A stretch of DNA of 64,000 bases, from positions 1 through 64,000 of IMG/VR virus record IMGVR_UViG_3300047469_000054. One strand, given 5' to 3'. Of the stretch, positions 25,222-33,838 are shown piece after piece (position 1 is the first letter of the stretch; each line of letters opens with the position of its first letter). The notes under the pieces were generated by a model that saw nothing but the letters and a program-made list of their open reading frames with translations, was not told the origin of the DNA and did no database searches. The stretch is from a virus. Made by a program: the position numbers and the translations under genes.

Positions 25222-25736
25222 AGACACATAGCCCAAGGCGCAGGGCTTTAGCAAAGATAGCGACCACTACTAGGATCTTTGCTCAACTTGATTACGCGGG
25301 AGGTTGTTATGTAGTGCGGTCACGCGGAAGCGATAGCATGCCAGTTATTTAGATGTTGTGGATTTGGTATTTGACGAATTCGGCCCAATGTGGCCGCTCC
25401 CAAGAGGATAATTGATCATGATGGCGAGACGCCTAGCTATAGATAAGTCCGTACCGCAGCGCGGGGCGCGCTGAAAGGAATATCCTGGATCATTAAAGGG
25501 CTAAGCCCATTGTCATCTCGCCCGTAACGGGTAGACTAGATGAATTTATTATCTGGCTGTATGACTTGCTAAAGCCCATAAGGCGCACGACGCGGGGATA
25601 GGCATTTTCACAGCAAAGCAACCGCTTGATTGCTCACGATCCAGCCCCTAAGCTAGCAGCGCAAGAACCAGAGCTTCGCTATAATGATACGGGCTGCGAT
25701 CAATGAACAATCGGTATCCATAAAGGAGATAGTAAT
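25222..25736 (+). ncRNA. Candidate structured non-coding RNA or long leader
   Basis: No frame of real length. Hairpins follow one another: AGCCC/GGGCT (25230/25243), AGCAAAGAT/ATCTTTGCT (25250-25258/25275-25283), CGGCC/GGCCG (25381/25392), CAGCGC/GCGCTG (25457/25468), GGGC/GCCC (25498/25505), and nested TCATCT-CCCG/CGGG-AGATGA (25513-25543). A start-stop element (GGGAGG, ATGTAG) lies at 25298-25314; an 18-codon frame at 25418 has AGAGGA upstream. A TATAAT at 25680 lacks a good -35. Confidence 0.55.
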
Positions 25737-26096
25737 ATGGAAACAATCGACATTACGCCAACGTGGCGCGACGTAGCAAGAATCATTGCTGCCGTTCTTG
25801 AAAATGGCACTGAGGCTGGTAAGCTGGCAGCTTGGGAGCAGCTAAATTCCATGGCTATGGCTGCCGATGATCGCAATGCTGCCACTCAACAAGCTTGGCG
25901 TCTTGCTGTTGTTGGTGAGAGGCTTGGCGACGCACTGAAGCCATTTGCGGACCTTGGCAACATCTGGCTTCCCGAAAGTGAGGATGATGATAGCGCCTTT
26001 GTGCGCGCCGATGATACGGCGGCAACCGGTGTAACCGTTGGCGACCTTCGCAACGCGGCGCGCGTATACAAGGATATCGCCAATGGCAAAGATTGA
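25737..26096 (+). CDS. Hypothetical protein (119 aa)
   Basis: AAAGGAGA site. Helical N-terminal half (WRDVARIIAAVLENGTEAGK), acidic loop (ESEDDDSAF), C-terminal helix. The C-terminal VTVGDLRNAARVYKDIA segment recalls the end of the protein at 29174 (VDDIRDAASTLTKLA), suggesting a shared small domain. Confidence 0.75.
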   Translation: METIDITPTWRDVARIIAAVLENGTEAGKLAAWEQLNSMAMAADDRNAATQQAWRLAVVGERLGDALKPFADLGNIWLPESEDDDSAFVRADDTAATGVTVGDLRNAARVYKDIANGKD

Positions 26097-26394
26097 AAAG
26101 ACGCGAGCCAACAAGCCACTGGCACATGGAGGCGCATTCTTCGCCCGCAACGACGATGGCACGCTGTCAATCGGCATGTCGTATATTGCTGTTAATGGGC
26201 TGCCGACATCATACACGCTTACGCTTGATGCAGACGAGAGCGAACATGCGCGAGATTTCGTCAATCGCCCAAGCTCAAACGATGGGCGGGAGAAGATTCG
26301 GTTATGCAAGCATAATGATGATGATCATTGGGAAGTCTGCGCCAATAGTCATCAAAATCCTGATGAGTTCATCTACCGGACAATCTGGCTATGA
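26083..26394 (+). CDS. Hypothetical protein (103 aa)
   Basis: AAGGA site; starts inside the previous gene. Beta-rich (GTLSIGMSYIAVNGLPTSYT) with an acidic, His-rich C-terminal part. Unknown. Confidence 0.72.
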   Translation: MAKIEKTRANKPLAHGGAFFARNDDGTLSIGMSYIAVNGLPTSYTLTLDADESEHARDFVNRPSSNDGREKIRLCKHNDDDHWEVCANSHQNPDEFIYRTIWL

Positions 26395-26594
26395 GCACAC
26401 GCGAAGACTTCTTACGGTCGGCAAGTGAAGCTAGCGCCATCGTAGTATGCGATGATGGCGCTCTTATTGACGAACAGAAAATTACCAATTCATGCTATCT
26501 TGTTAAAAGTGGCATCGCATATATGACGGCTACTCTTGCGGCTGAAGTCCAAACCGGCTTGATGGCGCGCCGTGCGCGGGTATATCAGCCATGA
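26391..26594 (+). CDS. Hypothetical protein (67 aa)
   Basis: ATGA overlap with the previous gene. Two short strands around a CDDG turn, C-terminal helix. Unknown. Confidence 0.68.
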   Translation: MSTREDFLRSASEASAIVVCDDGALIDEQKITNSCYLVKSGIAYMTATLAAEVQTGLMARRARVYQP

Positions 26595-26806
26595 TCAAGC
26601 TCGAGCATAGCGTAGGCGAATGGCTTGCCCTGGTGGAGATTATTGGTGATGAAGCAGAGCGTTTCGTCTACGGCAAGAAGCACCTCTTCGGCATGCGACG
26701 GCATAGAGGCGTCATTCGATTCGTTATCGAGGATCATCGCGTGCAAGGACTAATGGAGTTTGCCGCTAAGCGTGGCGTTGACGTTGTGATTGCTGTAGAC
26801 ATATAG
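26591..26806 (+). CDS. Hypothetical protein (71 aa)
   Basis: ATGA overlap. N-terminal helix (VGEWLALVEIIGDEAERFV), basic middle (GMRRHRGVIRF), C-terminal VDVVIAVDI strand. Unknown. Confidence 0.68.
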   Translation: MIKLEHSVGEWLALVEIIGDEAERFVYGKKHLFGMRRHRGVIRFVIEDHRVQGLMEFAAKRGVDVVIAVDI

Positions 26807-26816
26807 AACATTGCCG

Positions 26817-26957
26817 ATGCGCTGGAATACTGTTACCCAGGGCGGCAAGACTGAATACGCAGATCGACATAGGGCATTAGCTCTAGCGTATAGCCATCGT
26901 GAAAGCGATAACTTGCTTATGGCTGTTGCCATTCTGGTTTGGCGTTGTCGAGGATGA
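26817..26957 (+). CDS. Possible small gene (46 aa)
   Basis: Fills the gap before a terminator, but the ribosome-binding site is poor. Product is helical with LLMAVAILVWR near the end. Could be chance. Confidence 0.35.
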   Translation: MRWNTVTQGGKTEYADRHRALALAYSHRESDNLLMAVAILVWRCRG

Positions 26958-27020
26958 CTTATAGCGATACCAGTCTGACGGCCTTATCAACCGCTTAGCT
27001 GCTACTTCAATACCCAATGA

Positions 27021-27057
27021 AACGCTCGTAAGGCTGATGACCTTGCGGGCGTTTTTT
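27021..27057 (+). terminator. Rho-independent terminator
   Basis: 13-bp stem with two G-U pairs (27021-27033 with 27041-27053), loop CTGATGA, then a T run. Followed immediately by the next promoter. Confidence 0.9.
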
Positions 27058-27060
27058 CTG

Positions 27061-27089
27061 TTGACGATCGTTGTTTCATGCGCTACACA
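27061..27089 (+). promoter_or_regulatory. Sigma70-like promoter
   Basis: TTGACG (27061-27066), 17 bases, TACACA (27084-27089), four bases after a terminator, 35 bases before the homing endonuclease gene. Confidence 0.78.
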
Positions 27090-27123
27090 TGATGCATAAC
27101 GCTGTTAGCAAGAGGATATAGCG

Positions 27124-28365
27124 ATGACTGCCATTACCGCGCCCGCTGAGAAGAATCTTAGCAAGAAGGATATGCCTATCCATCTGGTGTACGCGCTGGT
27201 TGATAGCCGCGAGCCTGATCATGTGCGGTATGTGGGGAAGACGAACACAGAAAATAGCATGGCTAGACGCCTTAGAGATCATGTTAGAGATGTAAAACAA
27301 AATCCTAAATATAAAAAATCAAGATGGATTTCAGGCGTAATTAACGCAGGATATGCCGTTGAATCTATAATTCTGGTAGAATCTCTTACAGAAAAAGAGG
27401 CTATGTCTCTTGAGATTGACCTAATAAAGTACTTCGGTGAGGGATTTCACGAATTAACAAATACGACTATTGGCGGAGAAGGGGTTATAAGGATAGAAGG
27501 AACTACAGAAAAAGATACTATCATTCATGACTTTTATCACATTGAATCTGGAGATATATCTAGATGCACAATAGGCTCAATGATGCTTAAATACGGCAAA
27601 TCTTCCAATTGGTTTTCCGTACCGACGGGGAGATGTTTGCAATATAAGGGCTGGACAAACAAAGAAAATTTCATAATTATTTCAGAAAAAAAGAAGATTG
27701 AATCTAATATATACACATTTGTTAATAACCATGGATATATTTTTGTCGGAAACAGAAAACATATATCTCAAAAAATAAAAAAATCCACAAAATTTGTTGA
27801 TGGCCTAGTTCGTGGTGATGTTCATTGCAATACTGCATTCTTCATTGGTGATGGTGATGTTTCATCTTCTGTAGATGTATCTTTATTAAGTTCGTTATCT
27901 ATAAAAAATGGATTTTCTGGCGTCAAGAAAAAAAGGAATTCTTATGTATCCGGCGTAACCATTGATGGTTCATATCATTACATCGGCACATATAAGAATG
28001 AAGTTTCCGCAGCGGCGGCTTATGATTTATTTATGATTGATACAGGCCGAATTTTCGTTAGGAATCTTCCGTGTGGTCATCGTGCATACGGCAATATAGA
28101 TTGTAACATTTTAAATATTTCTTCTCCAAAGAATGGCTCAATTTCATCATTATCTAAGTCTGGATATAGAGGAGTAAGAATTCGTTCTGAAAAAAAACCA
28201 TATGCAAGAATAAAGATAGATAAAAATGATATAAACCTAGGCACATTCCCCACGCCAGAACTAGCCGCGCAAGCCTACGACGACGCAGCATTCGCCAAGT
28301 GGGGTTTCGACTGCTACCTAAACTTCCCCGAACGTTTCGAACATCTCCGCAACCAAGCCGCATAA
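27124..28365 (+). CDS. GIY-YIG homing endonuclease with AP2 DNA-binding domains
   Basis: 413 residues, AGAGGA site. N-terminal GIY-YIG-like nuclease: VYALVDS, VRYVGKT and ARRLRDHV (about 22-55), with Glu in SLEIDLIKYFGEG. Residues about 255-300 (GFSGVKKKRNSYVSGVTI, YIGTYKNEVSAAAAYD) and 335-400 (GYRGVRIRSEKKPYARIKI, LGTFPTPELAAQAYDD) are two AP2 domains that would bind the target site. The middle (about 27240-28235) is far more AT-rich than both ends and neighbouring genes, which marks foreign DNA or recombination inside the gene. Confidence 0.85.
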   Translation: MTAITAPAEKNLSKKDMPIHLVYALVDSREPDHVRYVGKTNTENSMARRLRDHVRDVKQNPKYKKSRWISGVINAGYAVESIILVESLTEKEAMSLEIDLIKYFGEGFHELTNTTIGGEGVIRIEGTTEKDTIIHDFYHIESGDISRCTIGSMMLKYGKSSNWFSVPTGRCLQYKGWTNKENFIIISEKKKIESNIYTFVNNHGYIFVGNRKHISQKIKKSTKFVDGLVRGDVHCNTAFFIGDGDVSSSVDVSLLSSLSIKNGFSGVKKKRNSYVSGVTIDGSYHYIGTYKNEVSAAAAYDLFMIDTGRIFVRNLPCGHRAYGNIDCNILNISSPKNGSISSLSKSGYRGVRIRSEKKPYARIKIDKNDINLGTFPTPELAAQAYDDAAFAKWGFDCYLNFPERFEHLRNQAA

Positions 28366-28376
28366 GGAGCGCAACC

Positions 28377-28637
28377 ATGATCAAGGCCACAACGCCTAAC
28401 GCCAACGACGTTTATATCAAGGCTGGCAATATCAGCATCAAGGCTAAGCGCGTGGTGCGCGTAGAGCCGCAGTCCGTGGGTAAATTTTATATTAAGTCTG
28501 GGGCCGGAAGCTCCATCATGATCGGAGTCGTTCCGTCTGGCGCTGTCGTTCCTGTCGAGTACGTGCAATTATCTTCGGCGCAGTGCGAAGACATGCGGGA
28601 CGTATTCGCGGCGCTTGCCGATACCTTGAGGACGTAA
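28377..28637 (+). CDS. Hypothetical protein (86 aa)
   Basis: TAAGGAG site at 28362-28368. Beta-rich (IKAGNISIKAKRVVRVEP), C-terminal helix. Unknown. Confidence 0.72.
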   Translation: MIKATTPNANDVYIKAGNISIKAKRVVRVEPQSVGKFYIKSGAGSSIMIGVVPSGAVVPVEYVQLSSAQCEDMRDVFAALADTLRT

Positions 28638-28640
28638 GCT

Positions 28641-28802
28641 ATGTTCATCATCCTCCACATCCTCGCGCTGCTATTCTTCCCGCTAGCGCTTTTCGTTACG
28701 ATCCCGATGCATATAATTTCTGCCAACGCCGCTCGACGTGAAAAGATTATGCTTGACTACATGCGGCACAATGCTATGGTTGGTCAACGCAACAAGGATT
28801 AA
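28641..28802 (+). CDS. Small membrane protein (53 aa)
   Basis: GAGGA site. Strong N-terminal transmembrane helix (FIILHILALLFFPLALFV), then a basic amphipathic tail. Unknown function. Confidence 0.68.
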   Translation: MFIILHILALLFFPLALFVTIPMHIISANAARREKIMLDYMRHNAMVGQRNKD

Positions 28803-28807
28803 CGAAA

Positions 28808-28897
28808 ATGACCCATGATGTATCGATGTTGGTTGGATTTCTGGCGTGTGTCGCTATTTTCGCGGCATTCGCAATGGCGCACAAGGATGGCCAGTGA
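28808..28897 (+). CDS. Small membrane protein (29 aa)
   Basis: AAGGA upstream. One transmembrane helix (LVGFLACVAIFAAFAMA). Stop overlaps the next ATG. Short, so less certain. Confidence 0.55.
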   Translation: MTHDVSMLVGFLACVAIFAAFAMAHKDGQ

Positions 28898-29184
28898 TGA
28901 GGTTCGAAAAATATATACAAATTGTAGGCCGTGGGCTGCGCAATAGGATTGAGCCGCCAATTATTGATGATGGCTGGTGGTCGCGCGTGGCGATGAGTCA
29001 GAAGCCATGCTTCACGATCGCCGGAACTGAGGTTTATCAATCGTATGACGGCGGCAACATCCGTCGTGGCAGTTTTTACGTTCGCCTTAAGTCTGGCGCT
29101 ATCGTAGCTGAAAATTCAACATATAACGGCGCTGTTGCTTATGCACGTTGGGCCTCTTGCAAGGAGAACGAAGATGAAGCTTGA
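28897..29184 (+). CDS. Hypothetical protein (95 aa)
   Basis: Start overlaps previous stop; AAGGATGG upstream. Beta-rich (CFTIAGTEVYQSYDGG), Arg-rich N terminus. Unknown. Confidence 0.72.
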   Translation: MRFEKYIQIVGRGLRNRIEPPIIDDGWWSRVAMSQKPCFTIAGTEVYQSYDGGNIRRGSFYVRLKSGAIVAENSTYNGAVAYARWASCKENEDEA

Positions 29185-29677
29185 AGCTGGTAAGCGTTAT
29201 GTCATGGCTGATGGTAGCGTGACGGAGAATTTGCGAACTACTCCAGCCTCATATGGTGCCGCTGTAGCATTTGTTGATGACTACACATTTGCTAAATGTG
29301 GTGGTTATCAGGTGTGGAATGAAGATGGCAGCGTCTTCGATATACAACCAGGAGAGTACCAAATGCATATCGTCAAGGAGTTTTCTACGGCTCCAGAAAA
29401 ACAAGGTGCTTGCCTTGGCGATATCTTGAGTGTGGCAACGAATGAGGCAACAGAAGCGCGCGCGATGATCACCGATGTCATTGCGCAAAAGAAGATCAAT
29501 AAGGGGGTATACGGCGTAGTAAACGTTATTGATGTTAACAATGCTATCATTAAATTGAAATTTGTTGGCATGCATGGATATGGATGGCTAACGGTAGACG
29601 ATATACGCGATGCCGCATCAACACTAACGAAACTTGCCGATGCTCTAGATTTCAACAATGGCAACCTCAATGCTTAA
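29174..29677 (+). CDS. Hypothetical protein (167 aa)
   Basis: AAGGAG site, 11-base overlap. N-terminal 60 residues are a phage-type small beta domain (LEAGKRYVMADGSV, VWNEDGSVF), then a helical region (EATEARAMITDVIAQKK) and a C-terminal VDDIRDAASTLTKLADAL helix like that of the 25737 protein. Unknown. Confidence 0.75.
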   Translation: MKLEAGKRYVMADGSVTENLRTTPASYGAAVAFVDDYTFAKCGGYQVWNEDGSVFDIQPGEYQMHIVKEFSTAPEKQGACLGDILSVATNEATEARAMITDVIAQKKINKGVYGVVNVIDVNNAIIKLKFVGMHGYGWLTVDDIRDAASTLTKLADALDFNNGNLNA

Positions 29678-30008
29678 CGATTCTCAAACAGCGTATCATC
29701 TCGCAACCTGCCATCTTGAGCGTCGCAACCGCTTCGCGTCAAAAGCCGTTCGCGATACACTGCCGCCGCCCGTCGTCAAGCGTATCGTTGTGACCGCTCC
29801 AGCGGGATACGGCAAGCGCGATGCAGACATGGCGCCGTCTATCGTAGCAGAACGTAACGCCGCCTGGAGGGCGCTATATGACGCCGGAATGACACTTGAA
29901 GATATTGCGCTTGACTATGGCGTATCAACGCCTAGAGTTACGCGCGTTAAGGCCGCCAATGGATGGCCGGAACGCAGACGGCATAAGGGAGTGTGGATCT
30001 ATGATTAA
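29658..30008 (+). CDS. Helix-turn-helix protein
   Basis: 116 residues. LEDIALDYGVSTPRV (about 86-100) is a sigma-region-4/Trp-repressor-like helix-turn-helix preceded by AAWRALYDAGMT. Basic middle. Probable DNA-binding regulator. Starts 20 bases inside the previous gene with a weak ribosome-binding site; a Met four codons later is possible. Confidence 0.7.
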   Translation: MATSMLNDSQTAYHLATCHLERRNRFASKAVRDTLPPPVVKRIVVTAPAGYGKRDADMAPSIVAERNAAWRALYDAGMTLEDIALDYGVSTPRVTRVKAANGWPERRRHKGVWIYD

Positions 30009-30555
30009 GCATAAGGAAGAGCTAATTGTGCAATACCTTTACGGCCAGTCAGCGACTCTTATAGTTGGTGATCGTGCTTATGCAGTTGGTCCTATTAAGG
30101 TAACAAGAGGCAAGGAAGCCGTAACGAACGCCGTAGATCCAGGTTGCGATCCATGGCCTATGTCTGAGTTAAGCACTGGCATGATAGAGCGCAGCGGCCT
30201 GATTGAAATGACATGGGAAGCCGAAGACATCGTGCGCGAGTGGTGCGAATCCATTGTAGAAATGCAGAAGCGGGACTTCATTGCTACCGTAGAGGCTGCG
30301 TCAATTCAGGCTTATGGGTATGTTGACGAGGATATCATGATGTACGCTCGCCAAGCCATTGCTGATAAGGTGGCGGTTGAAGGTCTTCGCGTTGCCGTTA
30401 ACGACATCAATGACGCTATGCGCGTATATGCTGATCAGCGCGTTTGCGACGGTCGCACATACTGGAGCATGAATCGCAAAGCGCGGCGCGCTGGTGGACG
30501 CCATACCGACCGCACGCCTGGGCATGTATCAAAATATGAAGTGAGGAAACGCTGA
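30001..30555 (+). CDS. Hypothetical protein (184 aa)
   Basis: AAGGGAG site; overlaps the HTH gene by 8 bases. N-terminal VQYLYGQSATLIVGDRAYAV strands, central acidic helices, C-terminal basic tail (MNRKARRAGGRHTDRT). Unknown. Confidence 0.72.
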   Translation: MIKHKEELIVQYLYGQSATLIVGDRAYAVGPIKVTRGKEAVTNAVDPGCDPWPMSELSTGMIERSGLIEMTWEAEDIVREWCESIVEMQKRDFIATVEAASIQAYGYVDEDIMMYARQAIADKVAVEGLRVAVNDINDAMRVYADQRVCDGRTYWSMNRKARRAGGRHTDRTPGHVSKYEVRKR

Positions 30556-30884
30556 TGTCATGGGAACGTACGGCTTATGTTGGTCAGCATGTCGTGTGCA
30601 TCGATAATAGTGGGCCTCTAGAAAGCCTTAAAGGAGAGATTGCACCAACTATTGGAATCGTATATACGATCAGACGGATAGAGTATGTCGAATCTTGGGA
30701 TAAGACTGGCATATTGTTGGCGGAAATTATCAATCCAAGGTTTGATACATCCATTGGATTAATGGAGCGATTAATGCCATCTGAATGGTTTCGCCCCGTT
30801 GATGAGACCAAGCTTGATGTATTCAGAACATTGCTTAAGCCGGTTGATGAAGAGACTAAACGCAAGATTCTGGAGGATGCATGA
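30555..30884 (+). CDS. Conserved phage protein of unknown function
   Basis: 109 residues. GEIAPTIGIVYTIRRIEYV, ILLAEIINP, then SEWFRPVDETKLDVFRTLL form a pattern I have seen in many rhizobial phage/prophage proteins (SH3-like N-terminal part). Function unassigned. Confidence 0.78.
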   Translation: MSWERTAYVGQHVVCIDNSGPLESLKGEIAPTIGIVYTIRRIEYVESWDKTGILLAEIINPRFDTSIGLMERLMPSEWFRPVDETKLDVFRTLLKPVDEETKRKILEDA

Positions 30885-31153
30885 CCAATTACCCGGATAG
30901 ATATGTGATCACTGGAATCGTAAAGGATGGCCAGCATAAAAATGAACGCGTCTATCTATATTGGACGGAAGAGGGCGGAGGCTGGTGGCAATGGGGTCCA
31001 GATGGATGGGCGTATCGTTTCGAAAATAAGTCTGGCGCCAGATTTGAAGACGCCATGCGGTGTGCAAAGAAAGGCGTTGGCCCATATTACTATTCAGTAC
31101 ACCCTGAATCTGTCGAGGTTTATGCTACGCCAGCAATCGTCACGGTTCGTTAG
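30881..31153 (+). CDS. Hypothetical protein (90 aa)
   Basis: ATGA overlap. Trp/Tyr-rich beta protein (RVYLYWTEEGGGWWQWG). Unknown. Confidence 0.72.
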   Translation: MTNYPDRYVITGIVKDGQHKNERVYLYWTEEGGGWWQWGPDGWAYRFENKSGARFEDAMRCAKKGVGPYYYSVHPESVEVYATPAIVTVR

Positions 31154-31161
31154 GAGCAATC

Positions 31162-31593
31162 ATGACCGACGCAGAAACATTAGCGCTCGTTAACGCGTGC
31201 TCATATAAGCCTGGGTGGAGCATTTATGTAGCGTATGAGCCAAGCATTGCATTCAACGGTCGCGTTGCCGCACAAGGACGCGCATACATTCAACTATCCA
31301 TCAGCATCGAAAGCGACGCAAGCCTAGACAGCGCTAAGCGTGACGGTACGCGCACACCATGGAAAAGCGGCAAACGCTATCTTTCGCCTCACATGTGCCG
31401 ACAAGAGGTTGTTGGCGCTGTGTTCGGCCTGATTAAGGATGCCGAAATGCATGAGGCGCATGAATGGTTTCGGTATAATGGATCTTCTATATTCAATCCG
31501 CACCTTGACCCTGACGCGCTAGCCGTGGTTGCAAGCAAGAAGGCGAGCTTTAATATTCGCGATAACGCTATGACGATGGAGGAAAGCCAATGA
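31162..31593 (+). CDS. Conserved phage protein of unknown function
   Basis: 143 residues, GGAG site. YKPGWSIYVAYE, then WKSGKRYLSPHMCRQEVVG, IKDAEMHEAHEWFRY and FNPHLDPDAL make up a motif set found in many phage genomes without assigned function. Confidence 0.8.
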   Translation: MTDAETLALVNACSYKPGWSIYVAYEPSIAFNGRVAAQGRAYIQLSISIESDASLDSAKRDGTRTPWKSGKRYLSPHMCRQEVVGAVFGLIKDAEMHEAHEWFRYNGSSIFNPHLDPDALAVVASKKASFNIRDNAMTMEESQ

Positions 31594-32021
31594 CAGACCT
31601 AGACAATGCCATCATCTTCGCCACTAATGCGCATGCTGGACAGCTAGATAAGGCAGGTTTGCCATATATCCTTCATCCTTTACGGGTTATGGCTAGCCTT
31701 AAGGATTCCTCGGAGGATATTCTTGTGGCGGCTGTGCTGCATGATGTCATGGAGGATTGCGGCGTTTCATGCAATGATCTTTTTATTGCTGGTTTCTCCA
31801 TGCGCGTTATCAGCGCTGTTTTTTCGCTCTCCAGGCGTCCAGGAGAGGATTATCTTTCGGAATTCATCCCGCGATGCGGACTCAATGAAATCGCGCGCAA
31901 GGTGAAGATTGCCGACATAAACGACAACGCATTGCCATGGCGGGTAGCGATGATTCCCCCTAACATCCCACGCGGATTGCGCTATGCCAAAGCGGTCAAT
32001 TATTTGGAGAGATACCGATGA
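31590..32021 (+). CDS. Small HD-domain (p)ppGpp hydrolase-like protein
   Basis: 143 residues, ATGA overlap. HAGQLDKAGLPYILHPLRV (15-33), VLHDVMED (49-56, HD metal pair 51-52) and KIADINDN match the RelA/SpoT hydrolase (HD_4) family, at the size of stand-alone small alarmone hydrolases. It lacks the synthetase domain. Could lower the host's stringent-response signal or another nucleotide. Confidence 0.82.
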   Translation: MTDLDNAIIFATNAHAGQLDKAGLPYILHPLRVMASLKDSSEDILVAAVLHDVMEDCGVSCNDLFIAGFSMRVISAVFSLSRRPGEDYLSEFIPRCGLNEIARKVKIADINDNALPWRVAMIPPNIPRGLRYAKAVNYLERYR

Positions 32022-32362
32022 CATATGATGAGATTTCAAGCGCAATATCCAAGGCTAAAGTTAACGAGATGTACGCCGCGCATCTTGATAACGCATATCC
32101 AGTTCTGGATAAACACGCACCTGCTATTACGTGCGGATATGTGCGGTCAGCCGCTCGTTACCTTCGCTATGAGGCGAAAGAAATGCGTCTGGCTGCATTC
32201 CTGGAGGCTTCGGATAAGAACGTATATTGGCATGATAAGGCAGTTATGGAAGTTCGCCTATATGAAAATAGCGTTGGCTGGTTAGAATCGGCCCGCGAGT
32301 ATCAGGCGGCAAGCGCTTCTTTTCAGCGGCTGAAAATGGCCGCTATGGGTATTGACTATTAG
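32018..32362 (+). CDS. Hypothetical protein (114 aa)
   Basis: ATGA overlap. Helical, Tyr/Ala-rich (YVRSAARYLRYEAKEMRLAA). The 32352 promoter lies over its end. Unknown. Confidence 0.74.
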   Translation: MTYDEISSAISKAKVNEMYAAHLDNAYPVLDKHAPAITCGYVRSAARYLRYEAKEMRLAAFLEASDKNVYWHDKAVMEVRLYENSVGWLESAREYQAASASFQRLKMAAMGIDY

Positions 32363-32380
32363 GCGCGCTGCTGATACACA
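32352..32380 (+). promoter_or_regulatory. Sigma70-like promoter
   Basis: TTGACT (32352-32357), 17 bases, TACACA (32375-32380), ahead of the gene at 32409. Confidence 0.72.
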
Positions 32381-32408
32381 AGCAATAGTCAATGATGGAG
32401 ATATGACT

Positions 32409-32690
32409 ATGACTCGTGAAGAATTTAAAGTTGCGTATCGTCTTGTTCGCATTTATCGCCAGACGAAGCAGGTAGATATCCTAATGCTGATGGACGATGA
32501 TGTGGCCGCTATTGCCGCGCTTTCCTGTCGCAATGGATGCAGCCGTAAGTTTGGTGTCGAATGTGCAAAGTCAGCCCATGAGCGCGGATTCACATTTGGC
32601 GAAACTATTGACCTATTCTTGTCAGCCGCGCGCTATCGTCGTGATCGCGGTACTTTTCAGGCAACGAACTTTCCAAGGGGAGCGCTATAA
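32409..32690 (+). CDS. Hypothetical protein (93 aa)
   Basis: GGAG eight bases before the ATG at 32409 (an ATG at 32403 is too close). Helical, basic, with two Cys (CRNGC). Unknown. Confidence 0.7.
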   Translation: MTREEFKVAYRLVRIYRQTKQVDILMLMDDDVAAIAALSCRNGCSRKFGVECAKSAHERGFTFGETIDLFLSAARYRRDRGTFQATNFPRGAL

Positions 32691-33838
32691 TGCATGTAGG
32701 ATGGATTTGGAAATCAGCTATGGGTGATCGCTGGCAGTACGTCCACGGCGAAGAAAAACCAGACCTTGGCTTCACGCCGAAATACAATGAGAATGTCACG
32801 TATTTGCGCGTATACGCCGCCATCCCTCATTTAGCCAATCCTGTAGATGGGGAACGGCATGATGGGGCGATAGACGAATTCTATAAGGCTGTATCGCTTC
32901 ATGTTGAGGGCTTGGAGCGCCTTCCGTCCCATGAAGAACGTGAAGCTCTCAAGTCTGGTTTCCATGCCTACCACTCCGCCCTTGGAGCCGGGACGGTGGC
33001 GCGGGAGCCGGTGGTGGATGATAAGCGATGGATGGATAGCGGGTTTGTGAGAGATATCCGCAATCACGCTCGTCGCCTTTGGAATGAAGATGAATTCTCT
33101 TGCTCTTGGAACGATGAAAACAAAGAGCACTATATCGTCCGCGCGGCCATGTTAGCAGCCGCCCCACCCCCACCCGCAGCGGTGCAAGAGCCGGTGGCCG
33201 TGAAGGCTCTGGAGTGGGAAGAAGGAATTGGGCTTTGGACGGCCCAAACGCAGTTCGTTGCCTGCTACTCTGTTTGGTGCGTCGATGATGAGAAGTGGCA
33301 ATGCAGTCTGCTGGACGGATATTTCACATCAGACGACGTCGCCAAAGCAGCCGCCCAAGCCGACTACGAGCAACGCATTCGCTCCGCTCTCTCCACCTCC
33401 CAAAGCGACCCCGCACCCGAGATAATCACACTCTCGCAGGACGTCATTAATCTCGTCATCGCAGCGCGCGAAGTTCTGGACACCGGCTATTCAATCGAGC
33501 CTGAACGCAATTGGCTAGACAAGGCCCTTGAGGCGTTCTCCTCGCGCGCTCCATATGAGAACGAGCCTGAAGATGTCGCTTCAACGGCGGTAGAGATGGA
33601 ACCCGAAGAAATACAGCATGAGAACAATCTCATGAATGAAAATGACGCGCTTAGGGATGATAACGAACGGCTGCGCCATATCGAGGGTGCGGCAAAACAA
33701 TATGTCGCATCGGTAAACGGCGGACCCGGTCCATGCGCTTCGGATGCGGCATGGGCGTCTTATGATAACGCAAAGCAAAAGGCATTCGATGTTCTTTGCG
33801 GCGTCATAGCCCCTGAGAAAGAGGAGGCGAAGCCATGA
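32690..33838 (+). CDS. Modular phage protein with host-like middle section
   Basis: 382 residues, AAGGGGAG site. N-terminal 100 residues, a Pro-rich linker (AAAPPPPAAVQEPV, about 160-173), a VKALEWEEG-type module (about 176-240) and a C-terminal coiled coil (NNLMNENDALRDDNERLR). Bases about 33150-33430 are GC-richer than neighbours. VKPLEW-type modules with Pro linkers are common in rhizobial prophage proteins, so this part may have come from a host genome. Confidence 0.75.
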   Translation: MHVGWIWKSAMGDRWQYVHGEEKPDLGFTPKYNENVTYLRVYAAIPHLANPVDGERHDGAIDEFYKAVSLHVEGLERLPSHEEREALKSGFHAYHSALGAGTVAREPVVDDKRWMDSGFVRDIRNHARRLWNEDEFSCSWNDENKEHYIVRAAMLAAAPPPPAAVQEPVAVKALEWEEGIGLWTAQTQFVACYSVWCVDDEKWQCSLLDGYFTSDDVAKAAAQADYEQRIRSALSTSQSDPAPEIITLSQDVINLVIAAREVLDTGYSIEPERNWLDKALEAFSSRAPYENEPEDVASTAVEMEPEEIQHENNLMNENDALRDDNERLRHIEGAAKQYVASVNGGPGPCASDAAWASYDNAKQKAFDVLCGVIAPEKEEAKP

